Below are positions 1 through 7,460 of a stretch of DNA of 64,000 nucleotides, piece after piece. The stretch is from Microbacterium sp. UFMG61 (lineage in GTDB: Bacteria > Actinomycetota > Actinomycetes > Actinomycetales > Microbacteriaceae). The notes under the pieces were generated by a model. It saw nothing but the letters and a program-made list of their open reading frames with translations. It did not search any database and was not told the DNA's origin. Each line of letters starts with the position of its first letter. The first letter of the stretch is position 1. The stretch covers positions 148,154 to 212,153 of the forward strand of contig NZ_JACAFP010000010.1 of the NCBI RefSeq assembly GCF_015354505.1. The letters are read 5' to 3'. The translations under genes and the position numbers were made by a program.

Positions 1-116
1 CAGACGCCGCCGCTGCAGTACCCGACGGAGTCGTGCTCGAGCAGGTTCAGAGCTTCCGGAATCGGCTGGAGCACGACGGGTGCATCCTGCTCGACGGAGT
101 CCTGTGTCTTGGCCAT
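1..116 (-). CDS. Small cysteine-tailed protein, incomplete at window edge
   Basis: The first 38 codons of a gene run off the left edge of the window. The visible peptide starts MAKTQDSVEQ and ends in a Gly-Tyr-Cys-Ser-Gly-Gly-Val-Cys stretch. The two closely spaced cysteines could bind metal or form a disulfide, but I do not recognise the family. The ATG start is supported by a TAGCAT hexamer exactly six bases upstream, a leaderless-type promoter divergent from the acyltransferase gene. The reading frame is open throughout. Confidence 0.6.
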   Translation of the reverse strand, partial: MAKTQDSVEQDAPVVLQPIPEALNLLEHDSVGYCSGGV

Positions 117-122
117 CCCTCG

Positions 123-128
123 ATGCTA
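123..128 (-). promoter_or_regulatory. Leaderless-type -10 box (TAGCAT)
   Basis: TAGCAT ends six bases before the ATG at 116. It forms a back-to-back pair with the TACGGT box of the acyltransferase gene. Confidence 0.55.
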
Positions 129-197
129 CGCCTGATGCACGTGGGTGGCGTCGAAATCGACACGCCGACCGACAGCGAAACGACAGGCGTGCTCCCC

Positions 198-203
198 TAC
201 GGT
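198..203 (+). promoter_or_regulatory. Leaderless-type -10 box (TACGGT)
   Basis: TACGGT ends six bases before the GTG at 210. No Shine-Dalgarno sequence precedes that GTG. Confidence 0.55.
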
Positions 204-209
204 TGACGG

Positions 210-791
210 GTGCTCAAACGACTCGTCGCCCGACTGTATTGGACGCTCAGCCGCTGGACCCTCACGGCCGAGGGAACACCGACACGGCCGACGATCCTGA
301 TCGGTGCGCCCCACACCTCCAACTGGGACTTCGTCCTGATGCTCGCCATCGCCTGGCGCCTGCGCATCGAGGTGCATTGGCTCGGCAAGAGCAGCCTCTT
401 CCGCGGCTGGCGGGGTCCGATCATGCGGGGCCTCGGAGGCATCCCCGTGGATCGATCCGACCCCGCTCGAGTCGTCAACGATGTGGTGGCGCAGGTCCAT
501 TCGGGCACTGTCTTCGGTCTGGTGATCACTCCCGACGGCACCCGGGGCGGCAACGACTACTGGAAGTCGGGGTTCTACCGCATCGCGCGCGAGACCGGGA
601 TGCCGGTCACGCTCGGTTTCGTCGACAGGACGACCATGAGGACCGGGCTCGGCCCCACTCTCGATCTCACGGGCGACGTCTCGGCCGACATGGACCGGAT
701 CCGCGCGTTCTACGCCGACAAGGCGGGGCTGCGCCCGGAACGACGCACGGTTCCCCGCCTGCGCGAGGAGAAGGCGGCCGACGGTCGCTGA
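210..791 (+). CDS. PlsC-family 1-acyl-glycerol-3-phosphate acyltransferase-like protein
   Basis: A 193-residue protein of the lysophospholipid acyltransferase superfamily, which transfers acyl chains to glycerophosphate-type acceptors at the inner face of the membrane. The catalytic HX4D motif is at His35-Asp40 (HTSNWD), the glycerol-phosphate-binding block GGIPVDRS at about 76-83, and a PDGTR block at about 108-112 where most relatives have PEGTR. It is shorter than typical PlsC enzymes (about 240 residues) and has no clear N-terminal membrane helix. The GTG start is chosen for the TACGGT box six bases upstream. The acceptor cannot be read from sequence. Confidence 0.85.
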   Translation: MLKRLVARLYWTLSRWTLTAEGTPTRPTILIGAPHTSNWDFVLMLAIAWRLRIEVHWLGKSSLFRGWRGPIMRGLGGIPVDRSDPARVVNDVVAQVHSGTVFGLVITPDGTRGGNDYWKSGFYRIARETGMPVTLGFVDRTTMRTGLGPTLDLTGDVSADMDRIRAFYADKAGLRPERRTVPRLREEKAADGR

Positions 792-815
792 CCCACGGGA
801 GCGTCGACGCTCCGG

Positions 816-1037
816 TCAGTCGGTGGTCTCGTGCTCGATCTCCGCGCGTGTCTCGGAGCGGGCGTAGTCGAGATCGTCGTCCGAAAGCGTCTCGGCCATG
901 CCGACCACCGCTCCCGTGATCGTGCGGATCTCTTCGCGCGCCTTCTCACCGAGATGGGGTGCTGCATCGCTGAGCACCTCGACACGAGCCTCGAGCGACA
1001 GCTCCGACCACCAGTCACGGATCGGGGGAAGCGTCAT
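816..1037 (-). CDS. Small acidic protein of unknown function (73 aa)
   Basis: The protein starts MTLPPIRDWW and is rich in Glu and Asp, predicted mainly helical, with no membrane segment or cysteine. A strong ribosome binding site (GGAGGAGA) lies seven bases before the ATG. It faces the acyltransferase gene and is transcribed away from the DUF6328 gene at 1107. I do not recognise the family; the strong RBS and amphipathic composition make it a credible real gene. Confidence 0.65.
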   Translation of the reverse strand: MTLPPIRDWWSELSLEARVEVLSDAAPHLGEKAREEIRTITGAVVGMAETLSDDDLDYARSETRAEIEHETTD

Positions 1038-1106
1038 CTCGGTCTCCTCCGGGGCGGCTGCGCAAGTGGCTGGACAGGATCGGAGCCCGCCCGGGAGACT
1101 GGGCGG

Positions 1107-1643
1107 ATGAGACCTGATGACCGCCCCGCTCCGTCTGCCGAGCGCGACGATCGCCTCGACGGGCGAGACGAGACGCGCAACGAGCGCGCCGATCGCAATT
1201 GGGAGGAGCTCCTGCAGGAGCTGCGTGTCATGCAGACCGGCACGCAGATCCTCACCGGATTCCTGCTCGCCGTCGCATTCACGCCGCGCTTCGAAGACAT
1301 GGATGAGTTCCAGCGCGATGTGTACGTGGTGCTCGTCGCTCTGGCAGCGCTGGCGACGATCCTCGCGCTCGCACCCGTGGGTATGCACCGGGCGCTGTTC
1401 GGCAGCAGCCGCAAGCCCGAACTGGTTCGGGTGGCGGCACGCATCGTGAAGATCGATCTCGTGGCGATCTCCGCGCTGACGATCGGCGTGACGACTCTCA
1501 TCATCGACTTCACCGTGAACAGGGCGGCGGGGCTCATCGCTCTCGTGTCCTCCCTGATCGGGGTCCTGCTGCTCTGGCTCGTACTCCCGAAGCTGGTGCA
1601 CCGCGAGGCCGAACGGGGGCGGCGGGAGGCCGGTCGCAACTGA
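1107..1643 (+). CDS. DUF6328 family four-helix membrane protein
   Basis: A 178-residue integral membrane protein. The first 40 residues are charged (many Arg, Asp, Glu) and begin MRPDDRPAPS. Four hydrophobic segments follow, roughly 49-66, 74-92, 118-140 and 145-163, ending in a basic tail. The pattern, including the conserved block QTGTQILTGFLL, matches actinobacterial DUF6328 proteins, sometimes named sodium:proton antiporter without direct proof. The ATG at 1107 is the last start before the conserved region and clears the divergent gene at 1037. Function is unknown. Confidence 0.75.
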   Translation: MRPDDRPAPSAERDDRLDGRDETRNERADRNWEELLQELRVMQTGTQILTGFLLAVAFTPRFEDMDEFQRDVYVVLVALAALATILALAPVGMHRALFGSSRKPELVRVAARIVKIDLVAISALTIGVTTLIIDFTVNRAAGLIALVSSLIGVLLLWLVLPKLVHREAERGRREAGRN

Positions 1644-1664
1644 CCTCCCGCAGCACCGCGTGCG

Positions 1665-2207
1665 TCAGCGACCCGCCGGACTCCGATTCTCGGCGCTGAC
1701 CATCCACGCGAACTGCTCGAGACTCTCGATGACGGCGTGCAGGATGTCGGCAGAAGTCGGATCCTCGTCGTCGACGGCATCATGGACCTCGCGGATCGTG
1801 CCGACCACTCCGTCGAGGCGCGCGGTGATCAGATCGATCGTGTCGGTGGTCGAGACCTCACCCGCGGGGAAGGCGGGAAGCGATGTGGTCTCGACGATCG
1901 TATCCGTGCGACCGTCAGGCACTGCGTGCAGCGCGCGCATCCGCTCGGCGACCGTGTCGCTGAAGGTGCGCGCGGCATCGATGATCTCATCGAGTTGACG
2001 ATGCGTGTCTCGGAAGTTGCGGCCGACCACGTTCCAGTGCGCCTGCTTGCCCTGGAGCGAGAGCTCGATCAGATCGACGAGCACGATCTGGAGGTTGGCC
2101 GCCAGAGTCGTGGAGGCGGTGAAGCCCTTCTCGGCGTTCTGCCGCCTGGTCGTCTTCGCTCCGCGCTTCGATGCGCCGGCGGCCTTGGTCTTCGTGTTCT
2201 CAGCCAT
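1665..2207 (-). CDS. dps: Dps-type DNA-binding ferritin-like protein
   Basis: A 180-residue mini-ferritin that oxidises and stores iron using peroxide and coats DNA under stress. Dodecamer ferroxidase ligands are visible: His57 in QAHWNVVG, His69 in DTHRQLDE, then Asp84 and Glu88 in the SDTVAERM helix. The first 28 residues form a Lys/Arg-rich tail (TKTKAAGASKRGAKTTRR) of the kind used by Dps for DNA binding. A GAGGAGGA ribosome binding site precedes the ATG. The gene is monocistronic and divergent from the GNAT gene. Confidence 0.93.
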   Translation of the reverse strand: MAENTKTKAAGASKRGAKTTRRQNAEKGFTASTTLAANLQIVLVDLIELSLQGKQAHWNVVGRNFRDTHRQLDEIIDAARTFSDTVAERMRALHAVPDGRTDTIVETTSLPAFPAGEVSTTDTIDLITARLDGVVGTIREVHDAVDDEDPTSADILHAVIESLEQFAWMVSAENRSPAGR

Positions 2208-2267
2208 GACTGTCCTCCTCGTGTCGACTTGCGACCGTACCGCCGCAGGGTCGACCCGCCCAGGGGG

Positions 2268-2297
2268 TTGACAGTGCAGTGCCCCACGCCCGATCGT
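2268..2297 (+). promoter_or_regulatory. Putative promoter of the GNAT gene
   Basis: A consensus -35 box TTGACA at 2268-2273 is followed after 18 bases by GATCGT at 2292-2297. Transcription would begin close to the GTG at 2305, leaving little or no leader. The -10 box is a weak match. Confidence 0.4.
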
Positions 2298-2304
2298 TGC
2301 GCAG

Positions 2305-2856
2305 GTGATGACGACAGAAAGCACCGACGAAGCCCGCGAACCGTCCAGGGACGACGCACCCTCCGATGTGGCGATCGCGACGATTTCCGACGCAGATGCC
2401 GGTGAGGTGCTCACGCTGCAGAGAGCGGCCTTCGTCTCGGAAGCGCAGATCTACGGCTCCGCCGACATGCCGCCCCTCACGCAGACGCTGGCCGAGGTCG
2501 AAGCCGAACTGCGCTCGGGCGACGGGTTGACGGCCCGTCTGAACGGTCGGCTCGTGGGCGCGATCCGGTACGTCGAAGACGACGGCGTGCTGCTGATCGG
2601 CCGCATCGCCATCGCGCCGGACATGCAGGGCGAAGGCATCGGCCGCACTCTGCTGGAGGCCGCAGAGCAGTCGTCGTCTGCTCGAGTCGCCGAGCTGTTC
2701 ACAGGCAGCCTGAGCGAGGCGAACATCCGCCTGTACGAGGCCTGCGGCTACCGCGAAGCCGAACGTGTGCCGCAGGGAGACGGCACGGATCAGGTGTTCC
2801 TGAGAAAACCTCTGCATCAGGTGGGAGACCCCTCCGAACCGGGCGCGTCGGGTTGA
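2305..2856 (+). CDS. GNAT family N-acetyltransferase
   Basis: A 183-residue acetyl-CoA-dependent acyltransferase of the GNAT fold. Motif A, QGEGIGRTLLEAAEQ, is at about 108-122, preceded by the beta-4 strand LLIGRIAIAPDM. The C-terminal ANIRLYEACGYREA block is the usual beta-6/alpha-4 region. The first 20 residues are hydrophilic and probably disordered. Translation can start at GTG 2305 or ATG 2308, and the sequence does not separate them. The substrate is not predictable. It is divergent from dps and upstream of the HesB-like gene by 76 bases. Confidence 0.85.
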   Translation: MMTTESTDEAREPSRDDAPSDVAIATISDADAGEVLTLQRAAFVSEAQIYGSADMPPLTQTLAEVEAELRSGDGLTARLNGRLVGAIRYVEDDGVLLIGRIAIAPDMQGEGIGRTLLEAAEQSSSARVAELFTGSLSEANIRLYEACGYREAERVPQGDGTDQVFLRKPLHQVGDPSEPGASG

Positions 2857-2932
2857 AACGCATCGGCGGGTGAGGAATCGTGGCCCGGACACGTCGCACC
2901 CGCGCCGTGACCGCAACCGGAAGGAGAGTCTC

Positions 2933-3232
2933 GTGCTCACCCTCACCGATAACGCCACCGCAATCGTGAACACCCTCGTCAGCCGTCAGACCGACGCCAC
3001 CGACGCAGGGCTCCGCATTCACTCCACCCCTGCTCCCGGGCCCGACGGCGGAGCGCGCCTCGCCGTCCTGGTCACTCCCGACCCCGAACCCGCCGACCAG
3101 GTGGTCGAGGTCTCGGGTACGCGTCTCTTCCTCGATGAGACCGCCGCCGCGGCCCTCGACGACAAGATCCTCGATGCCGGCGTCGACGACGAGGGCTCGG
3201 TGTCCTTCGCCGTCCTCCCGAAGGTCGCCTGA
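2933..3232 (+). CDS. HesB-like (A-type Fe-S carrier fold) protein lacking cysteines
   Basis: A 99-residue protein whose size, start MLTLTDNATAIVNTLV and order of strands resemble the A-type iron-sulfur carriers (IscA, ErpA, HesB). True A-type proteins need three cysteines in CX(about 65)CXC, but this protein has none, so it cannot bind a cluster in that way. The GTG start follows an AAGGAGA ribosome binding site; the longer upstream frame is unlikely. No isc or suf genes are nearby. Cysteine-free relatives occur in actinobacteria as far as I recall, with no established role. Confidence 0.65.
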   Translation: MLTLTDNATAIVNTLVSRQTDATDAGLRIHSTPAPGPDGGARLAVLVTPDPEPADQVVEVSGTRLFLDETAAAALDDKILDAGVDDEGSVSFAVLPKVA

Positions 3233-3243
3233 ACAAGACTCCC

Positions 3244-3276
3244 CGGATGCCGCGGCTCATCGAGCCGCGGCATCCG
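3244..3276 (+). terminator. Hairpin after the HesB-like gene
   Basis: A perfect 14-base-pair GC-rich stem with a 5-base loop starts 12 bases after the stop codon. It has no T-tract, as is usual for high-GC actinobacterial terminators. Confidence 0.65.
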
Positions 3277-3354
3277 TGCGTCCGGAGCACCCGGCTCGCG
3301 TAAGTTAGACGGAGAGCCGCGATCGTCGCCGCTCCAGAAGGACCGTTCCCCCGC

Positions 3355-3699
3355 ATGAAGTTGGCACTGCTCCGCCGGTACGTCGTCCTCGCCGACACGC
3401 TGCACTTCCCCCGTGCCGCGAAGGAGCTGGGGATTCCACTCGCCTCGCTCTACACCTCACTCGACAAGCTGGAGGCCGAGGTCGGCCACACGCTCATCAA
3501 CCGCGAAGGGACGCCGCGTCTGACGAGCGTCGGCGAGCTGTTCCTCGAAGAGGCCCGCGCGACGGTCGCCGCCGCTCCGCCGCCCGCTCCGAAGACGGTT
3601 GCGCCGGCCGGCGGAAAAGCGAAGGCGTCGAAGGGCAAGGGCCGAGCACCCATCGTGAAGGGTCAGCCGAAGCCCTACAAGAAGCGCCAGGGTCGCTGA
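3355..3699 (+). CDS. LysR-type helix-turn-helix domain with lysine-rich tail, no effector domain
   Basis: The first 60 residues are a recognisable LysR DNA-binding domain: LLRRYVVLADTLHFPRAAKE, then a turn and recognition helix ending LDKLEAEVG, then a wing-like HTLINREGTPRLTSVGELF. The usual 200-residue co-inducer-binding domain is absent. Instead, after residue 70 come an Ala/Pro linker and a Lys-rich tail (GGKAKASKGKGR, KPYKKRQGR) resembling the tails of nucleoid-associated proteins. The protein has 114 residues. A GAAGGACC ribosome binding site precedes the ATG. It may bind DNA non-specifically or as an architectural factor; this is inference. Confidence 0.75.
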   Translation: MKLALLRRYVVLADTLHFPRAAKELGIPLASLYTSLDKLEAEVGHTLINREGTPRLTSVGELFLEEARATVAAAPPPAPKTVAPAGGKAKASKGKGRAPIVKGQPKPYKKRQGR

Positions 3700-3733
3700 A
3701 AGCCAGGGCCGCTGAAGGACAGGGCCGCTGAGC
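3686..3733 (+). repeat. Three tandem 16-bp copies around a stop codon
   Basis: The last codons and TGA of the LysR-like gene (GCCAGGGTCGCTGAAA) are repeated twice more with a few changes. Because 16 is not a multiple of three, the three TGA triplets fall in all three frames. Confidence 0.8.
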
Positions 3734-3751
3734 GTCAGATCCGGCTGAGCA

Positions 3752-5416
3752 TCAGAGCTCGCTGACCTGGCCGGCCTCGACGGCCCATCGACGGTTCGTC
3801 TGCACGGCGTCGAGCATGCGGCGGTCGTGGGTGACGAGAAGCAGAGTGCCCGTGTACGACTCGAGTGCCTGCTCGAGCTGCTCGATCGCAGGCAGGTCGA
3901 GGTGGTTCGTCGGCTCATCGAGCACCAGCAGATTGACGCCGCGCGCCTGCAGAAGCGCCAGGGCCGCGCGCGTGCGCTCCCCCGGAGACAGTCCGCCGAC
4001 CGGTCTGGTGACATGGTCCGCCTTCAACCCGAACTTCGCGAGCAGCGTGCGCACCTCGGCTGACGCCATCTCGGGCACCAACCCCTCGAACGTGTCGGCG
4101 AGGGGCGCATCGCCGACCAGCAGCGAGCGAGCCTGGTCGATCTCGCCGATCTGCACGCTGCTGCCGAGCGCCGACGAGCCTTCGACCGGCTGCTGTCGTC
4201 CGAGCAGTCCGCGGAGCAGGGTCGACTTGCCGGCGCCGTTCGGGCCGGTGATGCCGATGCGGTCGCCCGCATCGATCTGGACGGACACCGGGCCCAGCGC
4301 GAAGTCACCCTGTCGGAACACCGCTGAGTTCAGCGTCGAGACGACGGTACTCGAGCGCGGCGCCGAACCGATGGTGAACTCCAGCTGCCACTCCTTGCGC
4401 GGCTCCTCGACCTCGTCGAGGCGAGCGATGCGGCTCTCCATCTGGCGCACCTTCTGCGCCTGCTTCTCACTCGACTCCATCGATGCCTTGCGCTTGATCT
4501 TGTCGTTGTCCGGCGTCTTCTTCATCGCGTTGCGCACGCCCTGGCTCGACCACTCGCGCTGCGTACGGGCACGGGCGACCAGGTCCGCCTTCTTCTCGGC
4601 GAACTCGTCGTACTTCTCGCGCAGGTGACGACGTACGACAGCACGCTCCTCGAGGTACGCGTCGTAGCCGCCGCCGTAGACACGATGGGAGTTCTGCGCG
4701 AGGTCGAGCTCGAGCACGCGCGTCACGCTGCGCGCCAGGAACTCCCGGTCATGGCTGACGAGCACCACGCCGCCTCGAAGCCCTCGCACGAAGGACTCCA
4801 GCCGATCGAGGCCGTCGAGGTCGAGGTCGTTGGTCGGCTCGTCGAGGAAGACGATGTCGAAGCGCGAGAGCAGCAGGGCGGCGAGTCCGACGCGGGCAGC
4901 CTGGCCGCCGGAGAGGCCTGTCATCGGCGCATCCGCTGCGACACCGCCGCCGCTCGGCAGACCGAGATCGGCCAGCACTGCCGGGATGCGCTCGTCGAGG
5001 TCGGCGGCACCGCTCGCGAGCCAGCGATCGAGCGCGACCGAGTAGGTGTCGGCGGGATCCGTGCCCGCCGGTGCGAGGGAAGGATCGCCCAGCGCGGCTG
5101 CGGCCGCATCCATCTCCCGCGTCGCGTCGGCACATCCCGTTCGGCGCGCGATGTACTCGGCGACCGTCTCACCCTCGATGCGCTCATGCTCCTGCGGAAG
5201 CCAGCCGACGAAGGCGTCGATCGGGGCGAGCGAGACGCTGCCGTCAGCGGGTGGGAGCACACCCGCGAGGATCCGGAGCAGGGTGGACTTGCCCGCTCCG
5301 TTGGCGCCGACCACGCCGATGACATCTCCGGGTGCGACCGTCAGATCGAGGCCCTCGAAGAGGATGCGGTGCCCGTAGCCACCTGCGAGGTTCTGGGCGA
5401 CGAGCGTTGCGGTCAT
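3752..5416 (-). CDS. ABC-F family ATP-binding protein
   Basis: A 554-residue soluble protein with two ABC ATPase domains and no membrane segments, the layout of ABC-F translation factors (EttA, or ribosome-protecting MsrA/OptrA-like proteins). Domain 1 has Walker A GANGAGKST (about 37-45), signature LSGGQAARVG and Walker B LDEPTNDLD. Domain 2 has GPNGAGKST, signature LSPGERTRAA and LDEPTNHLD. The Lys/Arg/Glu-rich linker between them (about 265-340) would reach the ribosomal P-site. ATG at 5416. It could regulate translation or protect from antibiotics; linker length does not decide this. Confidence 0.9.
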   Translation of the reverse strand: MTATLVAQNLAGGYGHRILFEGLDLTVAPGDVIGVVGANGAGKSTLLRILAGVLPPADGSVSLAPIDAFVGWLPQEHERIEGETVAEYIARRTGCADATREMDAAAAALGDPSLAPAGTDPADTYSVALDRWLASGAADLDERIPAVLADLGLPSGGGVAADAPMTGLSGGQAARVGLAALLLSRFDIVFLDEPTNDLDLDGLDRLESFVRGLRGGVVLVSHDREFLARSVTRVLELDLAQNSHRVYGGGYDAYLEERAVVRRHLREKYDEFAEKKADLVARARTQREWSSQGVRNAMKKTPDNDKIKRKASMESSEKQAQKVRQMESRIARLDEVEEPRKEWQLEFTIGSAPRSSTVVSTLNSAVFRQGDFALGPVSVQIDAGDRIGITGPNGAGKSTLLRGLLGRQQPVEGSSALGSSVQIGEIDQARSLLVGDAPLADTFEGLVPEMASAEVRTLLAKFGLKADHVTRPVGGLSPGERTRAALALLQARGVNLLVLDEPTNHLDLPAIEQLEQALESYTGTLLLVTHDRRMLDAVQTNRRWAVEAGQVSEL

Positions 5417-5463
5417 CAGACCAGTCTGTCAGGTGCGGGACGCTGCGACTGCGCGGGTACGGC

Positions 5464-6000
5464 TCAGAACACGACCTGATCGTGGGTGGCGAGAGCGAAG
5501 TCCTGCCCCGGATACCGCAGCCCTGAGAAGTACATGTTCGTGTGCGCGACGATCTGCTCACCCGAGATCGGCACGCCGTCCCATTCGGTGTCGACGGTGG
5601 TGTGCGCGTCGCTCACAAGGGTGACGTCGTACCCCTCGGCCGCCGCGCGCTGCATCGTGGTGCGCACGCAGAAATCCGACTGCGCGCCGATGATCACGAG
5701 TCGTGTCGCGCCGAGTTCGTCGAGTGTCTGTCGCAGGTCCGTGCCGGCGAACGAATCCCGGTAGCTCTTGCGCACCAGCGGCTCGCCCTCGGCACGCTGC
5801 AGCGGGGCCGCGAGCTCCCACTCGGGTGTGCCCACTCCGACGGGGTCGTGGTGCACCCAGACGACGGGAGCATCAGCAGTGCGGGCACGCGCCACGAGTC
5901 CTGCGGCGCGAGCGAGAACGCCCTGTTCGTCGAAGCATCCCGGCATCACGCCTGCCTGCAGATCGATCGCGAGGACGACAGTGCGCTCGGGCGACCGCAC
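5464..6000 (-). CDS. Isochorismatase-family cysteine hydrolase
   Basis: A 178-residue protein of the isochorismatase-like hydrolase superfamily (nicotinamidase, carbamoylsarcosine amidase and similar amidases). The triad is Asp13 (AIDLQAG), Lys78 (VRKSYRDSF) and Cys111 ([11 protein letters not shown]), with the usual cis-peptide region before the cysteine. The substrate is not evident. The GTG start lies 5 bases after the stop of the upstream alpha/beta-fold gene, so the two are probably co-transcribed and translationally linked. No good ribosome binding site is seen. Confidence 0.88.
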   Translation of the reverse strand: MRSPERTVVLAIDLQAGVMPGCFDEQGVLARAAGLVARARTADAPVVWVHHDPVGVGTPEWELAAPLQRAEGEPLVRKSYRDSFAGTDLRQTLDELGATRLVIIGAQSDFCVRTTMQRAAAEGYDVTLVSDAHTTVDTEWDGVPISGEQIVAHTNMYFSGLRYPGQDFALATHDQVVF

Positions 6001-6005
6001 CGGAG

Positions 6006-6566
6006 TCAGTCCCAGTCCAGGTACTCCTCGATGATCACACCGGTCTCGATCGGGTGATGCATCGGGAACAGGTGATCGCCGGCGATGGACTTGATGCTCG
6101 AGCGGTCGGGGATCGTCGCGTGGAGCGCCTCGGCGTTCGTCGCCGGGGTGTCGGTGTCTTCTGTCCCCTGCACGATCAGCACCGGAATCGCAGGGGCGAC
6201 CGCGATGTCGACGTCTTCGACCCCCAGCAGCAGCAGACCGTTCGCGCGCTCCGTGTGGGCCGCGACCAGAGCACGAGCGATGGTTCCACCGAAGCCGTGT
6301 CCCCCGACCCAGGTGTCGTCGATGCCGACGTGGTCGATCACCGCGATGACATCGTCGACGCGCTCGTCGAGCGTGGCCTCACCGGCACGGTGACCGATGC
6401 GCAGCACGTGGAAACCTGCCTCCTCGGCGAGGTAGTGCGCGGCGACGCCCAGCACATCGGCGGCGAGCCCCTGCTCCTGTATCAGCACGAGCTTGACCGG
6501 CCCGTCGCCCTCATCCGCGAACGGGATGGCGCGGCCCTCGGGCTCGAAGATCTGGGTCTCGGTCAT
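6006..6566 (-). CDS. Alpha/beta-hydrolase-fold protein lacking the nucleophile serine
   Basis: A 186-residue compact alpha/beta hydrolase fold. The nucleophile elbow, normally G-X-S-X-G, reads Gly-His-Gly-Phe-Gly (residues 89-93), so glycine 91 replaces the catalytic serine. An acid (Asp138 in QGTEDTDTP) and a histidine (His165 in AGDHLFPM) are still in place. The protein is therefore unlikely to be a classical serine hydrolase. A GAGGAG motif precedes the ATG by about 9 bases. It is the first gene of a pair with the isochorismatase-like hydrolase and may act as a binding partner. Confidence 0.8.
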   Translation of the reverse strand: MTETQIFEPEGRAIPFADEGDGPVKLVLIQEQGLAADVLGVAAHYLAEEAGFHVLRIGHRAGEATLDERVDDVIAVIDHVGIDDTWVGGHGFGGTIARALVAAHTERANGLLLLGVEDVDIAVAPAIPVLIVQGTEDTDTPATNAEALHATIPDRSSIKSIAGDHLFPMHHPIETGVIIEEYLDWD

Positions 6567-6719
6567 GGGCGTGGTTCTCCTCGTGCCGTCGCGGTGGTGG
6601 AGAGGCGGGCGAGCTCACGAGATGAGCACGGCGGCGCCTCGGCATCCAGCGTATCCCGCCACTGCGGGCGAACGTGCCGCGGGCTCCGGTCCGCCCTCGC
6701 CGGAACCGGCCGGGCCGGG

Positions 6720-7238
6720 TCAGTCGCTCACGCCCTCTTCTGCGAGGTAGGCGTCGAGGAGTTCGCGTGCGTCGATCACCGCGAACGAACCGCAGTCGTA
6801 CATGGGCCGGAACGTGCCGGGGTTCGACGGGTTCGCGAGATAGGTCAGACCGTCGACCTCGGCGAGTTTGCGCCCGAGATCCTCCGCCGCGCTCTCATCC
6901 CACGACGTCGAGTGGAAGCACACGTCGAACGAGGTGATGTCCCGCGCGGAGAGAAGCGTATCGGCCTCGCGGATCGCAAGCCCGATTTCGACAGGCTCGA
7001 ACGCATCGGTCCGCGGCACGAGATTCACCGCCACGTGCTGGCACAGGCCCCCACAGGTCTTCGAGTCCGCAGTGAGCGTGGCCTCGAGCGACGGCTGCGC
7101 CTCGGTCACGGCGATCGACATCTCTGCGAGCTCATCGGCGGTGAGGTTCTGCGGGATGCCGAGAATCGAGCACCCGGCAAGAGCCCAGACGAGACCTATG
7201 AGTCCGAGGACCGCGACCGCACGACGGGGCGAGTGCAT
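6720..7238 (-). CDS. Predicted lipoprotein of unknown function
   Basis: A 172-residue exported protein. The signal peptide has a basic start (MHSPRRAV), a hydrophobic core and a lipobox L-A-G-C at residues 20-23, so Cys23 should be lipidated and the protein anchored outside the membrane. Four further cysteines in the mature part (CGGLC, FDVCF, YDCGSF) suggest disulfides. ATG 7238 is preferred; an upstream in-frame start at 7256 would only add six basic residues. The family is not recognised. Confidence 0.75.
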   Translation of the reverse strand: MHSPRRAVAVLGLIGLVWALAGCSILGIPQNLTADELAEMSIAVTEAQPSLEATLTADSKTCGGLCQHVAVNLVPRTDAFEPVEIGLAIREADTLLSARDITSFDVCFHSTSWDESAAEDLGRKLAEVDGLTYLANPSNPGTFRPMYDCGSFAVIDARELLDAYLAEEGVSD

Positions 7239-7265
7239 CACGCGGCGCGCCGGCACGCACGACCG

Positions 7266-7421
7266 TCATCCGGAATGCGCACTGTGGTCCCCGAGGTCAG
7301 GCTTCGCGCGCAAGGCGTCGGCGATCTCCTCCTCCGGTCGCGGCGCGACGGTCTCGTCGAGTTCGAGTTCCGGGACTGACGGCTCGTCCGGGGCGGGTAT
7401 GTGCTCGTGGTGGTCAGACAT
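7266..7421 (-). CDS. Small acidic protein (51 aa)
   Basis: The protein reads MSDHHEHIPAPDEPSVPELE and then an acidic stretch ending in a Gly/His/Ser tail. It lacks membrane segments and cysteines and is probably disordered or helical. A GAAGGA ribosome binding site lies seven bases before the ATG. It sits between the lipoprotein gene (28 bases downstream) and the condensation-domain gene (39 bases upstream), all on the same strand, so it may belong to one transcript. The function is unknown. Confidence 0.6.
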   Translation of the reverse strand: MSDHHEHIPAPDEPSVPELELDETVAPRPEEEIADALRAKPDLGDHSAHSG

Positions 7422-7460
7422 GACGAATCCTTCGGTCGGCGACACGCACAGCGTACGCCG

